From Monosporascus cannonballus (lineage: Eukaryota; Ascomycota; Sordariomycetes; Xylariales), in assembly GCA_004154925.1 (NCBI GenBank), contig QJNS01000125.1:62651-126650 (forward strand): DNA of 64,000 nt. The letters are read 5' to 3'. The notes beneath the pieces are model-generated. The model was not told the origin of the DNA, searched no databases, and saw only the letters and a program-made list of their open reading frames with translations. The first letter of the stretch is position 1, and every line of letters starts with the position of its first letter. Shown one piece after another: positions 1 to 12,401 of the stretch. Both the position numbers and the translations under genes were made by a program.

Positions 1-189
1 AAATGCAGGAAACTGGTAATAACTTGATAATCCATGCTAGGAAAAACTGAAAAAATCTGGGGCGTACCGCCCTTACATATACGTCCTGTTTGTACAAACG
101 GTGGTCCCTAGACAAACGCTGTCCCAGGCTGCAGAGCACTGCTTCAAAGCGCCAGCCGTAGACATCTGAAGCACCCAACTGCCGAGAGA
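1..189. other. Short GC-balanced stretch at the window edge, no gene seen
   Basis: These bases have near-balanced composition and lack the TpA-rich look of what follows. I see no open reading frame or repeat relationship with the rest of the window. Homology to the pol region of the A-type elements begins at about position 190, so this is either the sequence into which the truncated element was joined or the edge of another feature lying outside the window. Confidence 0.4.
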
Positions 190-3147
190 TACGTTATATT
201 CTTTTTTGATAACCGTTTTTTTTATAAATTATCCCTTTAAGTAATAAGGTTCCTGTCGTATTCTTATACCTATATTTGTCGCCATTATTGATCGAATATT
301 AAGATCTTAATTTGTCTTTTTTTCATTTATTAATAAAAAATAAAATAAACTTTATCTAGCCAGTTTTTTCGTTAATTAAAATTTTGTGCTAATATATCCA
401 TAGTAATCCTAAGATCATATCGTAATTCCTAAGTAAAACAATATCGAAATTAATTATTTAGTATTATCCTTAAACGAAGATTTCGAAGTAATTAATTTCG
501 CGTACAATTTTTCCGTTATCGTAAGCAAATTTCTAACCTTCGGTATTCGTCGTTATATAAGGTTGTAATTTGTATCTCCATAATAATTTAAGTTTATTAA
601 CTGTATTTAATATAATATAATTTCCGTTGAAAACTCCGTAGTCTATTATTGCGATATATTAATACGCTTTAATTCGTATATCCATAATAATAAGGTTATT
701 AACGGCTTCTATTGTCGCGTTTAAAGTCTTTTATAAGAATTCTCTTTAATTCTTTTAAGTTTCGTTATTGTGCGGCTTTTTTTAAATAACCTTTTTTTAA
801 TTTTTATTCAAACTTATTATAGTTTCTTCGCGTTTTTTCGTTTAACGCGTTAAACTTTTATATCTATCGTTATTGGCGGCATACCTTTCCTTCGAATTAT
901 ATTAGTTATTTTTAATTTTACTATAATTTCTTTCTTTATCGAACAAATTGTTTTCCTATATTTACGACTGCATTCTATTATGCGTTATTTTAATTGTTAT
1001 TCCAAAGTTTTGCTATAAATTAATATATTTCTTATTTAACAGCCTTTTTTTCGTAAAGGTTTATAGTAAATACTAATTAAAAATGGAAATACGTAATAAC
1101 TTTTTAGCAGTATTTTTCTATTATATACTCGATTAACCCCTTTTTCATTTAATAATTATATCATTAAAATTAACAGAAAGGGGTTTTTTGTAAGCATTAT
1201 TTTCTTTCGGGCCAACTTTTTGTTTCGGCCAATTGCTAAATATCTCTTAAGATTATCGATCCAAAATATTAATACTATTATTTATTATTTTTATTATTTC
1301 TAATACTATTTAGAAAATCGAAATCTTTATAATATATGTAGATAATCCGTTCGTAAATATACCGTTTCCTTTTTTCGTGGTCGGGATATTTTTTTCGTTA
1401 ATAATATACGGCATATATTCTGCTATATCGGTTAAAGGTTTCAGAAAAAGCTTTTTCTATTTAATCCTAATATTTGCGTAATTAGTCTTATAATATTTTT
1501 ATTACATTTTTAATAGTTATTAAACCAGCTTTTTGGCTTTTCGTATTCCTTATTAAAATTCTCGCCATAGAAGACCTAATATAAATTTAGGCTAAATTAT
1601 GTTAATAAAAATGCTTTTGTTTTTTCGGTTATTTTAAATTTTTTTAAAGTATTGATTTCCAATTATTTTAACGGGGCTTTTTAAATACTTTATATTATGC
1701 TACCTTGTATCCTATTTCGTTATAATTATAGTATTTAATTTAATTCCAGTTCTTCTTATAAATAACTTTTAATTTTATATGTTTTTGTTCCCTGCCATAA
1801 AAAATGTTATTACGTTAAAAGACGTTAATATTAATTATATATTGGAATTTATTATTATTTTTTCCTTTAATACTTTTAATATATTATACGTATTGTGGAT
1901 TATTAATCTTAATTGCTGTAACGATATAATCCGATAAATAATTAGGCCGATTGAATTTAAAACGTTCTTTTTATATTGCTTTTTTTAAGCCATCGAAAAA
2001 TATAGTTATTACTATTTTCTATTTCGAATTTAATTTAGCGATTAATTGAATTAATGTACTGCCATAATTAAATACAAATCCTTTTTATTATAATTATTAA
2101 ATTTGTGTTTTGGTTTTTATTTTCTCGTCTATTAATGCAAAACCTTTCGGTAATATTTATTCGAATTATTCGTCATTATTATAAATTCGCATTAGTTTTA
2201 GGTTTTGGTTTTCGAATAACACAATAACGTATTTTTTTTAATAACGGACTTAAATTAAATAATTATATTTTTAGTAAATTAACCGATTACGAATTTAGTT
2301 CGTAAAATAAACGTAACAGATTAAATAAAACATTCCCCGAAATATATTTTATATCAGGTTAAAAACAGTTATAACTTTATTAAGGTTTTATGAAAATTTT
2401 ACTTTAAAAATTTAAAAACCTTTTTAACGTTTTAATAAAATTTAATTAAATAATTTAATTTATTCGAAACAACTTTGCGATTTCGGGAACTTTTTTTCTT
2501 TAAATATTTATGAGCTACTTAAAAGCACGTCGTAAAATCATTATTGTTTTTTTAAGTTAAAAAATACGTTCGTTTATAATATCCAGACGTCGAAAAGCTT
2601 TTTCGCGAAAAAACGAAATTTTTTCTTTTTCTTCTCTGATTCTATTTTAATATCCGAGTAATCAAAAACCTGGTAAATACGCTGTTCGGGCTATTTACTG
2701 GTAAACAAAACGTCGGCGATATTGGTCAAAATCTGACGGTATTACTAAATAAAAGTTTATAACGTATAACGGCTAGACGGTTTAACCAATTATTAAATCT
2801 TAATTATACGGGTTTATATTGGCAAAAATATCGTAAAACTTTATAACAGTAAAATAACTTAATTACATTTTTTAATACCAAGGTACAAAAATCGTATTGT
2901 AAACCATTGGTATTAATAAGTATTATAAACTGAAATTATCTAAACTATAGAAATAATAAGCGTTTTATACTTGATTTTTCCGATCTGTCAAGTCTGGCTC
3001 TATGGGCTTTATAATCGATCCTATCGAGCCTAGCTCTATGGGCTCTACGATCGATCCTATCAAGCCATCACGTGACTTAACCCACATGGCTTAGTCATTT
3101 TCTTGTTGCGACCGTTTTCTAAGGCCGCAACCTGTTAAGTTATAACA
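190..3147 (-). mobile_element. Truncated A-type Ty3/gypsy LTR retrotransposon, minus strand, RIP-degraded
   Basis: On the minus strand this reads 5' LTR (2765-3147), then gag, then the start of pol, and it breaks off near 190. A degenerate CCHC zinc knuckle of gag is visible on the minus strand near 1690-1740 (read as KYYNYNEIGYKV, with cysteines apparently changed to tyrosine). The 190-500 part matches the protease/RT junction of the copy around 8380 in reverse complement. Every frame is full of TAA/TAG stops and the DNA is strongly AT-rich, as expected of RIP. The 3' part of pol and the 3' LTR are absent. Confidence 0.75.
2765..3147 (-). repeat. LTR of the first A-type element (5' LTR, minus strand)
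   Basis: The reverse complement begins TGTTATAACTTAACAGG and carries tandem units containing GGATCGAT with AGAGCC, like the LTRs at 28302-28703 and 34433-34798. The low end lies where those LTRs also end (GTTATA followed by CGTTATAA). The outer ~200 bases are much less mutated than the inner end. Confidence 0.75.
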
Positions 3148-4466
3148 CTATAGATAATAACGAAATCGAAATTTGCCAATTTTTTCGCGTAACGAAATTA
3201 TCGTTTTGTAAGTTTCCTGGTCGTGGTAAATTAAGTAAGATTTTAATAATCTCTGTAAACCTTAGCTTGATATAAAATTCCTTTTAAGAAATACTTAAAT
3301 TTTCGAAATACCATAATAATGGCATTAAACTTCTTATTTAAAATATCGTAATTAAGTTTGACTACTTTTAACTCATATAAAAAAATGTAATAAGGTATAA
3401 TTTGCCTTAATTATTTCGTTATCCAATTATTACGCCCAATACGTAATCTGAATTATCGGTTTTTAATTTAGTCTGGCGGTTTAAATTATATATAATTAAT
3501 ACTGGCTTGTTAATAATTGTATTCTTAATATCCTAAAATGTTTTTTCGTTTTAAACGTCTATTTAACCTTTTTTCTTTTTTTTTATAAAATTCGTTAGGG
3601 GTATAATTATTTTGCTAAAGTTTCAAATAAACTTTCTATAATAATTAGCAAATCCAAAAAATACCTATACCTCCTTAACCGTAATTAACATGTGTTATTT
3701 TATAACTGCAGCGATTTACTTAGCGTCCATTCTAATATATTCTGGAGTGATAATATGTCCAACATATTTTATTTTCTATTTGTAGAAGTAATTTTTTTTT
3801 ACGTTAATAAATAACCTTACGTGTTATAAAACTTAAAGAATTTTATAAATATATTTTTATACCCTTTTTCCGTTTTCACGAAAATAAGAATATCGTCAAA
3901 ATAGCAAACGGCGAAAATATGGAGATATTGTTATAGCACATAATTTATTATCTGTTAAAAATTATTAATATATTTATAAATCCTATTAATATAACCAAAT
4001 ACTTTAATAATGTGCATTTCGTTTTAAACGATGTTTTTTATTCATATTTTTTTGTGAATTTTAATAAGGTTATATACGTTTTTAAGATCGAATATTATAA
4101 ATTATTTGGTTCGGTAAAATCGGGTTTTATTGCTATAATTAAAAATGATAATATTCGATTTTTAATAATAATAATATTTAACTACTAATAATTAACTATA
4201 TATCGTAATCTTTTACTTTTTTTCGCACGAAGAATATAAGATATTCTGCTAGTAATTTCGAAAGTTAAATCCATCTGTTTTATAACCGATTTTCTAGATA
4301 TTTCTTGAAAACACGTAATTCGTTTCCTTTATGATTATAAAAAAGTAAAACTTTGTCGAAAATTCTTTCTTTAAAATTATTTCATAATTTTATTTGCTGT
4401 GTTCTAATAATGTCGTATTAAGTTCTTTTTTAAAAAGCTACTTATATCGGTAGTATTATAGTAATA

Positions 4467-4609
4467 TGTTACGGCCTGGTCACCCGTAATGTCTTTTAAT
4501 ATGTACGAGTACATATAGACAGCTGTAAGTACCAGGATGATTGCTACAATTGCGATCATTCCACCGATCTTTTTCCCTAGTGGTGTAATGGTATGGTGCA
4601 GCCATCATA
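4467..4609. mobile_element. Small solo-LTR-like insertion within pol of the 3148-7679 element
   Basis: A 143-bp sequence with TG at the left and TA (probably an original CA) at the right is flanked by the direct repeat TAATA (4462-4466 and 4610-4614). It is richer in G and C than the RIP-degraded pol around it, and pol homology resumes on the far side. Its right ~90 bp match 52360-52462 in the gene island, including AGCTGTAAG and GGTGCAGCCAT. It is most simply a short LTR or TRIM-like element. I see no coding capacity. Confidence 0.6.
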
Positions 4610-7269
4610 TAATACGTTAATTAAATCTTCTAATTTTCAAGGTTACTGTTCTAGATCGTTATTTAGTTACTTTAGTTTCGCTCTAATAATAATAATAATA
4701 CGTTATATTTTTCCTTAATATCCGTTTTTTAATATCTTATCCCTTTAAGTAATAAGGCTTCTATAGTATACTTATATCTGCCTGTATCGTTATTATTAAT
4801 CGAATATTAAAATCTTATTTTTTTTCGTATTTGTTAATAGAATATAAGATAAACTTTACTTAATTAATCCCGTTATTAATCAAAATTCCGTACTGGCGTA
4901 TCCATAATAATTCTAAGATTATATCATAATTTCTAAATAAAACGATATCGAAATCAATTATCTAATATCGTTTTTAAATCAAAATTTCAAAATAATGAAT
5001 TTCGCGTATAATTGTTTTATTAACGTACGCAAATTTTTAACTTTCGATATTTATCGTTATATAGAATTTTAATTTATATTTTTATAAAAGTGTACGTTTA
5101 TTAACCATATGAAGGGCAATATAATTCTCGCTCAGAACTCCGTAATTTATTATTATAATATATCAGTACGTTCTAATTTATATATTTAAAGCGCTAAAAT
5201 TATTAATGGCTTTTATTATCGCATTTGAAACCTTTTTTAAAAATTCCCTTTAATTCTTTTTTAGGTTTTATTATTTTAAGGCTTTTTTTACAAATAATCT
5301 ATTTTTTAACTTTTATTCGAATTTATCAAGCCTTATTTATATTTTTTTGTTTAAATAGTTCAGTTATTATATTTATCGTTATTGCCGACATATTATTTTT
5401 TCGAATTATATTAATTGTTTTTACTTTTATTGCAGTTTCTTTTCCTTATTCAATAAATTATTTTCTTATACTTGAGTTTATATTCCATTATGCATTATTT
5501 TAATTATTATTCCAAAATATTCTTATAAATTAATATACTTTTTCTTTAAAAAGCTTTTTTTCGTAAAGGTTTATAATGAATATTAATTGAATATAGAAAT
5601 CTGTAATAACTTTCTGGCAGTATTTTTTTATTATACGCTGGATTAACTCTTTTTCCGTTTGGTATTATATTACTGGAAATAATAAAAAACGTTTGTTTTA
5701 CCAATATTACTCTTTTTCGAGCCAGCTTTTTATTTCGGCCAATTATTAAATATTATCTGGAGTTATAAATCGAAAATATCGATACCATTATTTATCGTTC
5801 TTATTATTTCCGGTACGATTTAAAAAAATCGAATCCTTTATACTATATGCGGATAATTTATCCGTAAGTATATTATTTCCTTTCCTTATAATCGAGACGT
5901 TCTCGTCGTCGATAATATATAATATGCATTTTGCCGTATCGATCAGGGTTTTCGGGACATATTTTTTCTATTTAATCCTAGTATTTACATAATTATCCTT
6001 ATAATATTTCTTACTAAGTTTACAATATTTATTAAACTAGCTTTTTGGCTTTTCATATTTCTTATTAGACTTTTCGCTATAAAGAACCTGGTATGTATTT
6101 AGGCTAAATTATGTTAATAGATTTGCCTTTATTTTTCGTGTTCTTTCTGGATTATCCTTTAGGTATAGGTTTTTAATTGTCTTAACGGGGTTTTTTAGGT
6201 GCTTTGTACTATATTCCGTTATATCCGATTTTGTTACAATTATAGCATTTTTTCTGGTTTCAGTTCTTAGATAGTTCCTAGTTCTATAGGTCCTAGTTCT
6301 ATGCTGCAAAACGTGTTATTATGTCGAAAAGCGTTAATATTAGCTATATATCGGGATTTGGTATTATTTTTTCCTTTGGTATTTTTAATACGTTATACGT
6401 ATTTTCAATCGTTAATCTTAATTATTATAATTATATAATCCGATAAGTAATTAGGCCGATTAAACTTAAAAAAGTTTTTTTTATATTTCTTTTTTTAGGC
6501 TGTCGAAAAATTTAATAATTTATATTTTTTATTTTTTATTTAATTTAACAGTTAATTGAATTAGCGTATTACTGTAGCTGAATATTAACCTTTTTATCGT
6601 AATTATTAGAGTTATATTTCGGCTTTTAATTTTTAATTATTATTTGGAAAATATTTATTATTATTTATTCGAATTATTTATAATCGTTATAAATTCGTAT
6701 TATTTTTAGATTTTCCTTTCGATTAATAAGGTAATGTATTTTCCTATAACCGGCTTAAACCAATAATTATATTTTCGATAAATCGTTCAATTACGAATAT
6801 TATTTGTATAATAAATATAATAAATTAAACAAGGAAAACCCGAAATATATTCGATATTAAATTAAAAATAATTATAATGTAATTAAGGTTCCGTCGAAAA
6901 ATTCTAACTTGGGAAGTTTAAAGATTTGTTTTAATTTTTTGGTGAAATTTAGCTAAAAATCTGGTTTATTCGAAAAGACTTTCCGATTTCGGGAATCTTT
7001 TTTTAAGCTTTTTATAGGCGGCTTAAAGGGATATCGTAAAATTATCATTATCTTTTTCAAGCTGAAAAATACGTTCGTTTATAGGATTTAAACGTCGGAA
7101 AACCTTTCGGCGAAAACGGCGAAGTCTTTTTTTTCCTTTTCGGATTTTATTTTAATATCCGGGTAATTAAGAATTTGGTAACAGGGCTATTCGGGTTATT
7201 TGTTAATAAATATAACGTCGGCGATATGGCTTAAAGTTTAACACTATTATTAAATAAAAGCTTATAACG

Positions 7270-7679
7270 TACAACAATTAAATAATTTAATGAATTATTA
7301 AATCTTAAGTATACCAATTTATATTAACAAAAATATTATAAAGTTTTATAATAATATAATAATTTAATTATGTTTTTCAATATTAAAAACCCAAGAACAG
7401 ATTATAAATATTTAATATTAATAAGTATTATAAATTAGAATTATTTAAATCATGGAAATAATAAATGTATATATCCTTATTCTGGCTTAAGGTACTTAAG
7501 CGGCTTAAACCCTTAAGCCCGTTAAGCTCTTCGAGCTCCTCTACCGGCTTAAGGGGCTTAAGGTGTTTGGTATCTTGAAACTTTTGAGCTGGTTACGTGA
7601 CATCTTGGCCGTGGTTGGTGTTTGTTTTCTTGGTGGGCCCGACCGTTCCCAAGGAAGCCAAGACCGTTAGATCATAACA
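7270..7679 (-). repeat. LTR of the 3148-7679 element (5' LTR)
   Basis: The reverse complement starts TGTTATGATCTAACGG and contains many CTTAAGCC/GGCTTAAG modules in the part where other A-type LTRs carry GGATCGAT modules. It is related most closely to the split LTR at 54949-55087 plus 62379-62639. Confidence 0.75.
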
Positions 7680-10600
7680 AATAATTAAAATGACGTATAA
7701 TAAGATATAGTCGCAAACATAAAAAATCAATTTATTCGATAAGAAAAAAAAGTATAACAAAATTAAAAGAAATTAATACAATTCGAAAAAACAGCACGTC
7801 GACAATAACGACAAATATAGCAGCTTAACGCGATAAATACCGAAATATAAATAAGGCTCGATAAATTCGAATAAAAATTAAAAGAAAAAAGTTACCTCAA
7901 AAACCCCGCAGGATAACGAAACCCAGGCAAATTAAAGAGAACTCCTAAAAAAGGCGTTAAACGTAACAATATGAACTGTTAATAACTTTATCACCTTAGA
8001 TATACAAATCGGAACGCAATAATATACCGTAATAATAAATTACGAAGCTTTAAGCGGAAATTATATTGCATCAAATATAATCAATAAGTTCAGATAATTA
8101 TAAAAATACAAATTAAAACCCTACATAGCGACGAATGTCGAAAGTCAGGAATTCGTCTACAACAACGGGAAAATCATATGCGAAATTAATCACTTCGAGA
8201 TTTTTGTCCAAGAACGATACTAAACGGTTAACTTCGATATCGTTCTACTTAAAAACTACGATATAATTTTAGAATTACCATAAATACGCTAATACAGAAT
8301 CTGAAATTAATAAAGGGACTAACCAGGTAAAATTCACGTTATACTCTATGAATAAATAAGAAGAAAAATTAAGATATTAATATTGGATCGAAAATGGCGA
8401 CGAATATAGACATAAGGATACGGCAGAAACCTTATCACCAAAAAGAACAAAATACAAAGAAATTATAGACATCAAAAAAATATAACGTATCGTTATTACC
8501 ATCAGAATAAAATTAAAACAACTAAATAACGACCTAGAACAACAACCCCAAAAATCAGAAAATATAATCAATATGCCACCGTAATATCACAGATATAAGT
8601 AACTTTTTAAAAAGAACTTAATACGAAATTACCAGAAAATAGCGAATAAAACCATAAAATATCCTTAAAAAGGATTTTCGACGAAGTTTTACCTTATTTA
8701 CAATCTTAATAAAAATAAGTTACGCATTTTTAAAAAAAGTACCTAAAGGATCGGCTATAAAAAGGATAGATTCGATCTTCGAAATTATTAGCAGAATATC
8801 TGATGTTTTTCGTATCGAAAAAAAACGAAAAACTGCGACTTATAGCTAACTATCGATAACTAAACGATATTATTATTAAAAATCGAATACCATTACTCTT
8901 AACTATAAAGATAAAAAACCGACTTTACGGAACTAAATACTTTATAGTATTCGATTTTAAAATAAAATATAACTTTATCAAAATTAAGAAGAAATACGAA
9001 TAGAAAACAGCCTTTAGGACGAAATACCGACTATTTAAGCATTTGACTATATCAATAGGACTTACGAACGCACCGGCAACCTTCTAACAAATGGTTAACT
9101 ATATACTACAGGAATATCTCGACATTTTCGTGGTATATTACCTTAGCGATTTTCTTATTTTCTCAAAGACGAAAAAAGTATATACAAAATACATTAATAA
9201 AATTCTTTAAGCTTTACCGAATGTAAAGTTATTTATTAACGCAAAAAAGCCAGTTTTATAGACAAAAAGTGGAATATCTGGGACTTATTATTATCTTAGG
9301 ACATATCAAAATACACATTCAAAAAATTGCTACAATTACAAAATAACAGATGTTAACGACGATAAAGGAAGTATAAATATTCCTTAAATTCGCCAACTAT
9401 TACAGGAGGTTTATTCGAAATTTTACCAAAATAACTATACCCTTAACAGATTTTACGAAAAAACAATTCAAATAAACGCCAAAGACGGAAAAAACATTTC
9501 AAAATATCAAAAATACGATTATTGACGAATTAGTATTAATTATGTACGATCCAAACCGCCCTATTAAGCTGAAAAGCGACATTTCGAATTACGTATTAAA
9601 TATAATAATCGGACAATAAAATAATTAAGGTAAATTATATCTCATTACATTCTTTTTATATAAATTAAAAGATATCAAACTTAATTACGGTATTCCAAAT
9701 ACGGGATTTATAGCTATTATTATGGTATTTCGAAAATTTAGGTACTTTTAAAAGGAAACCTATACCAGATTAAAATTTATATAAATTATCAAAATTTTAC
9801 CTGATTTACTACGACCAAAAGATTTACCGGACAATAACTTCGTTATGCAGAGAAATTGGAAAATTTCTATTTCGGTATTATCTATAAGAAAAATTTAAAA
9901 AACGGCAGAACAAATGCCCTATGCAAATAACAAAACCTGGAAAGAAATTAGTTAAAATTAGCCATATGATTTTTAATACTATTATAAAAGGATATTTACG
10001 CTTATAGCAAATTACGACAATTCGGGTAATACCTTTCGATATATATCAAAACATTCAGCAGTCTAATGATAATTACTAAAAAAATCAAAAAAGTAAACAA
10101 AATATAAATTGTAAAGACATATTATAAACATTTAATATAAAATATGTACGAATATTAGTTATACGGATATTTAAGGATTTATAAAACTTTAAAAAGGTTT
10201 CGATATATATATTTCTTTTCTGAAATAAGATTAATTGTATAAAAAATCATATAATAATACAATATTTGCCGCAGAACGAAAATACGATAATATAAACTAT
10301 ACGAAAAGTTATAGCGATTACCAATCGCAGAACGACTATAATATTCAGTCATATTCGACTGTATCACCAAATTCCGTATATTAAAGAATCCAATTACGAG
10401 AATATATTAAGATAATATTTTCGTAATCGTTAATCCATTTACGAAAGTTTTCCATTTCCTACTCTATTATAAAAACATAAACGCCAAAAATAACATATAT
10501 TTTTTTAAAATATATCTTTAAAATATATTAAGTACTTATAAAACTATTTTAATCAAAAGAGCGATATTCGTATTTAAGTTTTGATAAGGCCTTAAAGCAT

Positions 10601-11406
10601 AAATCGGCTTAAATCATAAATGATCTAATATATTCAAACTTTAAACGCATAAATAAATAAAATAAACGAATTAAACTTTAAAACTTTACTTACGATATTA
10701 TATTAATTACGAACAAAATAGTTCAGTTAAGATAATATTCATTATTTAATTAACTTGTAAAATTAAATATTACGAAAATATTAAAATAATATTTATAAAT
10801 ATCAATTTTGGTTTTATTCCAAATATTTACAGAAAAATACGCGATAACCGCTGAATTAATATTAAAATAATCCATAGGTTAAAATAATAATGATAATTAT
10901 ATTAAAAAATAAAAACAAAATTAAAATTCGTACGGAATTAAATAAGCAAACATTATAACTAGGAAAGGTTAAAAAATTAACTTTTAAAAATAAATGGTTT
11001 TTCTCGTTATAAAAAATATTTAAATAAAACGATTTAATAGAAAACTCGATGTTAAATATATCGGTCCATATAAAATTATTAAGAAAATCTTAAAAAATAA
11101 TAATTAATTAATATTCTTATTAAAAATTAAATTTTATTTATTTTTTAATTATTTTATTCGAATTAATAGTAAATATAATTAAGGTATATACGGTATAAAA
11201 CGATATAAAAACGAAAAACGAACAGGTATATAAGATAAAGAAAATCCTTGATATGCGAAAATAAAATGGATTTACTTAGTACCTAATTAAGTAAAAAAAG
11301 TACCCGGATTTCGAAAATACCGAGGAATCCGCCAAAAACCTTATTAACGTTTAGCGCCTGTTAAAAAACTTTTACCAGCAGCAACGAGATTATCAAAAAA
11401 AACTCC

Positions 11407-11948
11407 CTAATTAAGGTTCTTAAGAATGAACCAGTTAAGGGTGTTAATAAGGAAGACAAAAAAAGGAACCTCGGTTTCCGCGCGTTTTCGTTCGTTCAGT
11501 TTATCCATTAATTAAAGCCCGCGATTAATAATTTTAATTTTCTTATTGTAAAAAAACATTTTTTCGCGACGAAAACGAAAAAGGCAGTTAACAATCTCGT
11601 TAATGTTATGTTATTTACGTATTAAATCTTTTTTTAATTTTTTATTAAAGGCGTAAGAATATCTTTTAAATAATAACCTTTTTATAATTAAAACAATTTC
11701 TTTCTTTCTTAGTACTGCGCAAGGAATTAATGGGGACGCCGGAATTAATGTAATAATAACGGTTCTTGATATATTCTTTAAAACAACGAAGTCTTCTTAA
11801 TTATTTAATATTTGGTACTATTTTCGAAATAAGGCGTATACGGCATAACTTCAAAACTAAATTTGATAATATAAGCAGCTAGGAAATCCAGGTTTTCTTT
11901 TTGATTTGGACGATTACGAGGTTTGCAATTAATAATACGACCTGCCAT
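11407..11948 (-). pseudogene. Antisense accessory ORF of an A-type element (RIP-degraded)
   Basis: On the strand opposite to pol, just before the 3' LTR, a frame starts with an intact ATG (MAGRIINCKPRNRPNQKEN) and continues, with RIP-type stops and at least one frame change, into a charged coiled-coil-like stretch. MPYTPY followed by TKY aligns with the CxxC...C cluster of the copy at 36158-36744 if tyrosines come from mutated cysteine codons. The stop chosen is a TAG at 11407-11409. The position is the same in the other copies listed below. Function unknown. Confidence 0.5.
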
Positions 11949-12016
11949 AATAAAAGATGATAACTTACTGGGAAAGAAAATCTTTGAAGGCAAAAATCTT
12001 AAAAGAAGGGAGATCG

Positions 12017-12401
12017 TATTACGACTTAACCCAAGATCTGTTTCGAAAACGGTCGGACCCATATAAGGGGGTTACGTAATTTGGATCTCATTTAATAACA
12101 AAATCTATATAAATCTATATAAAACCAACTAAATCCAATGGCATTAGATTTATAATAATATCAAGATCTAATAAAGATCTAATTAATCCAGAAAGAATAT
12201 ATACATTTATTATTTCTATAATTTAAATAGCGTTAATTTGCAACGTTTATTAATACTCATCGTTTAAAATATGATTTCAGCATTTTTAATATTAAGAGAC
12301 GTAATTAAGTTATATTATTATTACAAAGTTCTGCGATATTCCTTCTAATATAAACTCGTACGACTAAGGTTTAAAAATTGGTTAAATCCCAAGCCGTTAC
12401 A
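12017..12401 (+). repeat. A-type LTR (3' LTR of 7680-12401; junction with the next element)
   Basis: It starts TATTACGACTTAACCC (original TGTTACGAC likely) and ends GCCGTTACA. The right half, with CTCGTACGACTAAGG, is shared with all A-type LTRs. The left half carries AAATCTATAT and AGATCTAAT modules not seen in the LTR at 17919-18350, so these two LTRs are not a simple pair of one insertion. Confidence 0.65.

Larger units (their letters stand above)
3148..7679 (-). mobile_element. A-type Ty3/gypsy retrotransposon, minus strand, 3' end missing
   Basis: It starts with a 5' LTR at 7270-7679 and continues leftward through gag and pol. The catalytic RT motif is readable on the minus strand near 3880-3910 as YFDDILIF, so the active-site aspartates are still there although the frame is broken. 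The segment 4690-7270 parallels 190-2764 almost throughout, so this is a second copy of the same arrangement. A 143-bp LTR-like insertion interrupts pol at 4467-4609, and pol homology resumes on both sides of it. The element stops where the LTR of the neighbouring copy begins (3147), and no 3' LTR is present. Confidence 0.75.
7680..12401 (+). mobile_element. 5'-truncated A-type gypsy element with 3' LTR, plus strand
   Basis: This begins inside pol (7680 aligns with about 30340 of the copy at 28302-34798), then runs through RT, RNase H and integrase, an antisense accessory frame (11407-11948), and an LTR at 12017-12401. The RT catalytic box near 9130 reads YYLSDFLIF, so the first catalytic aspartate of YxDD appears lost. 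The 5' LTR, gag and the start of pol are missing, truncated at the LTR of the neighbouring minus-strand copy. Confidence 0.7.

Noticed and set aside
5225..5503. 92-codon hydrophobic plus-strand ORF in AT-rich DNA
   Set aside because: It lies antisense to the pol region of an A-type element. Its Phe/Ile/Leu-rich content reflects AT-rich codons in RIP-degraded sequence.
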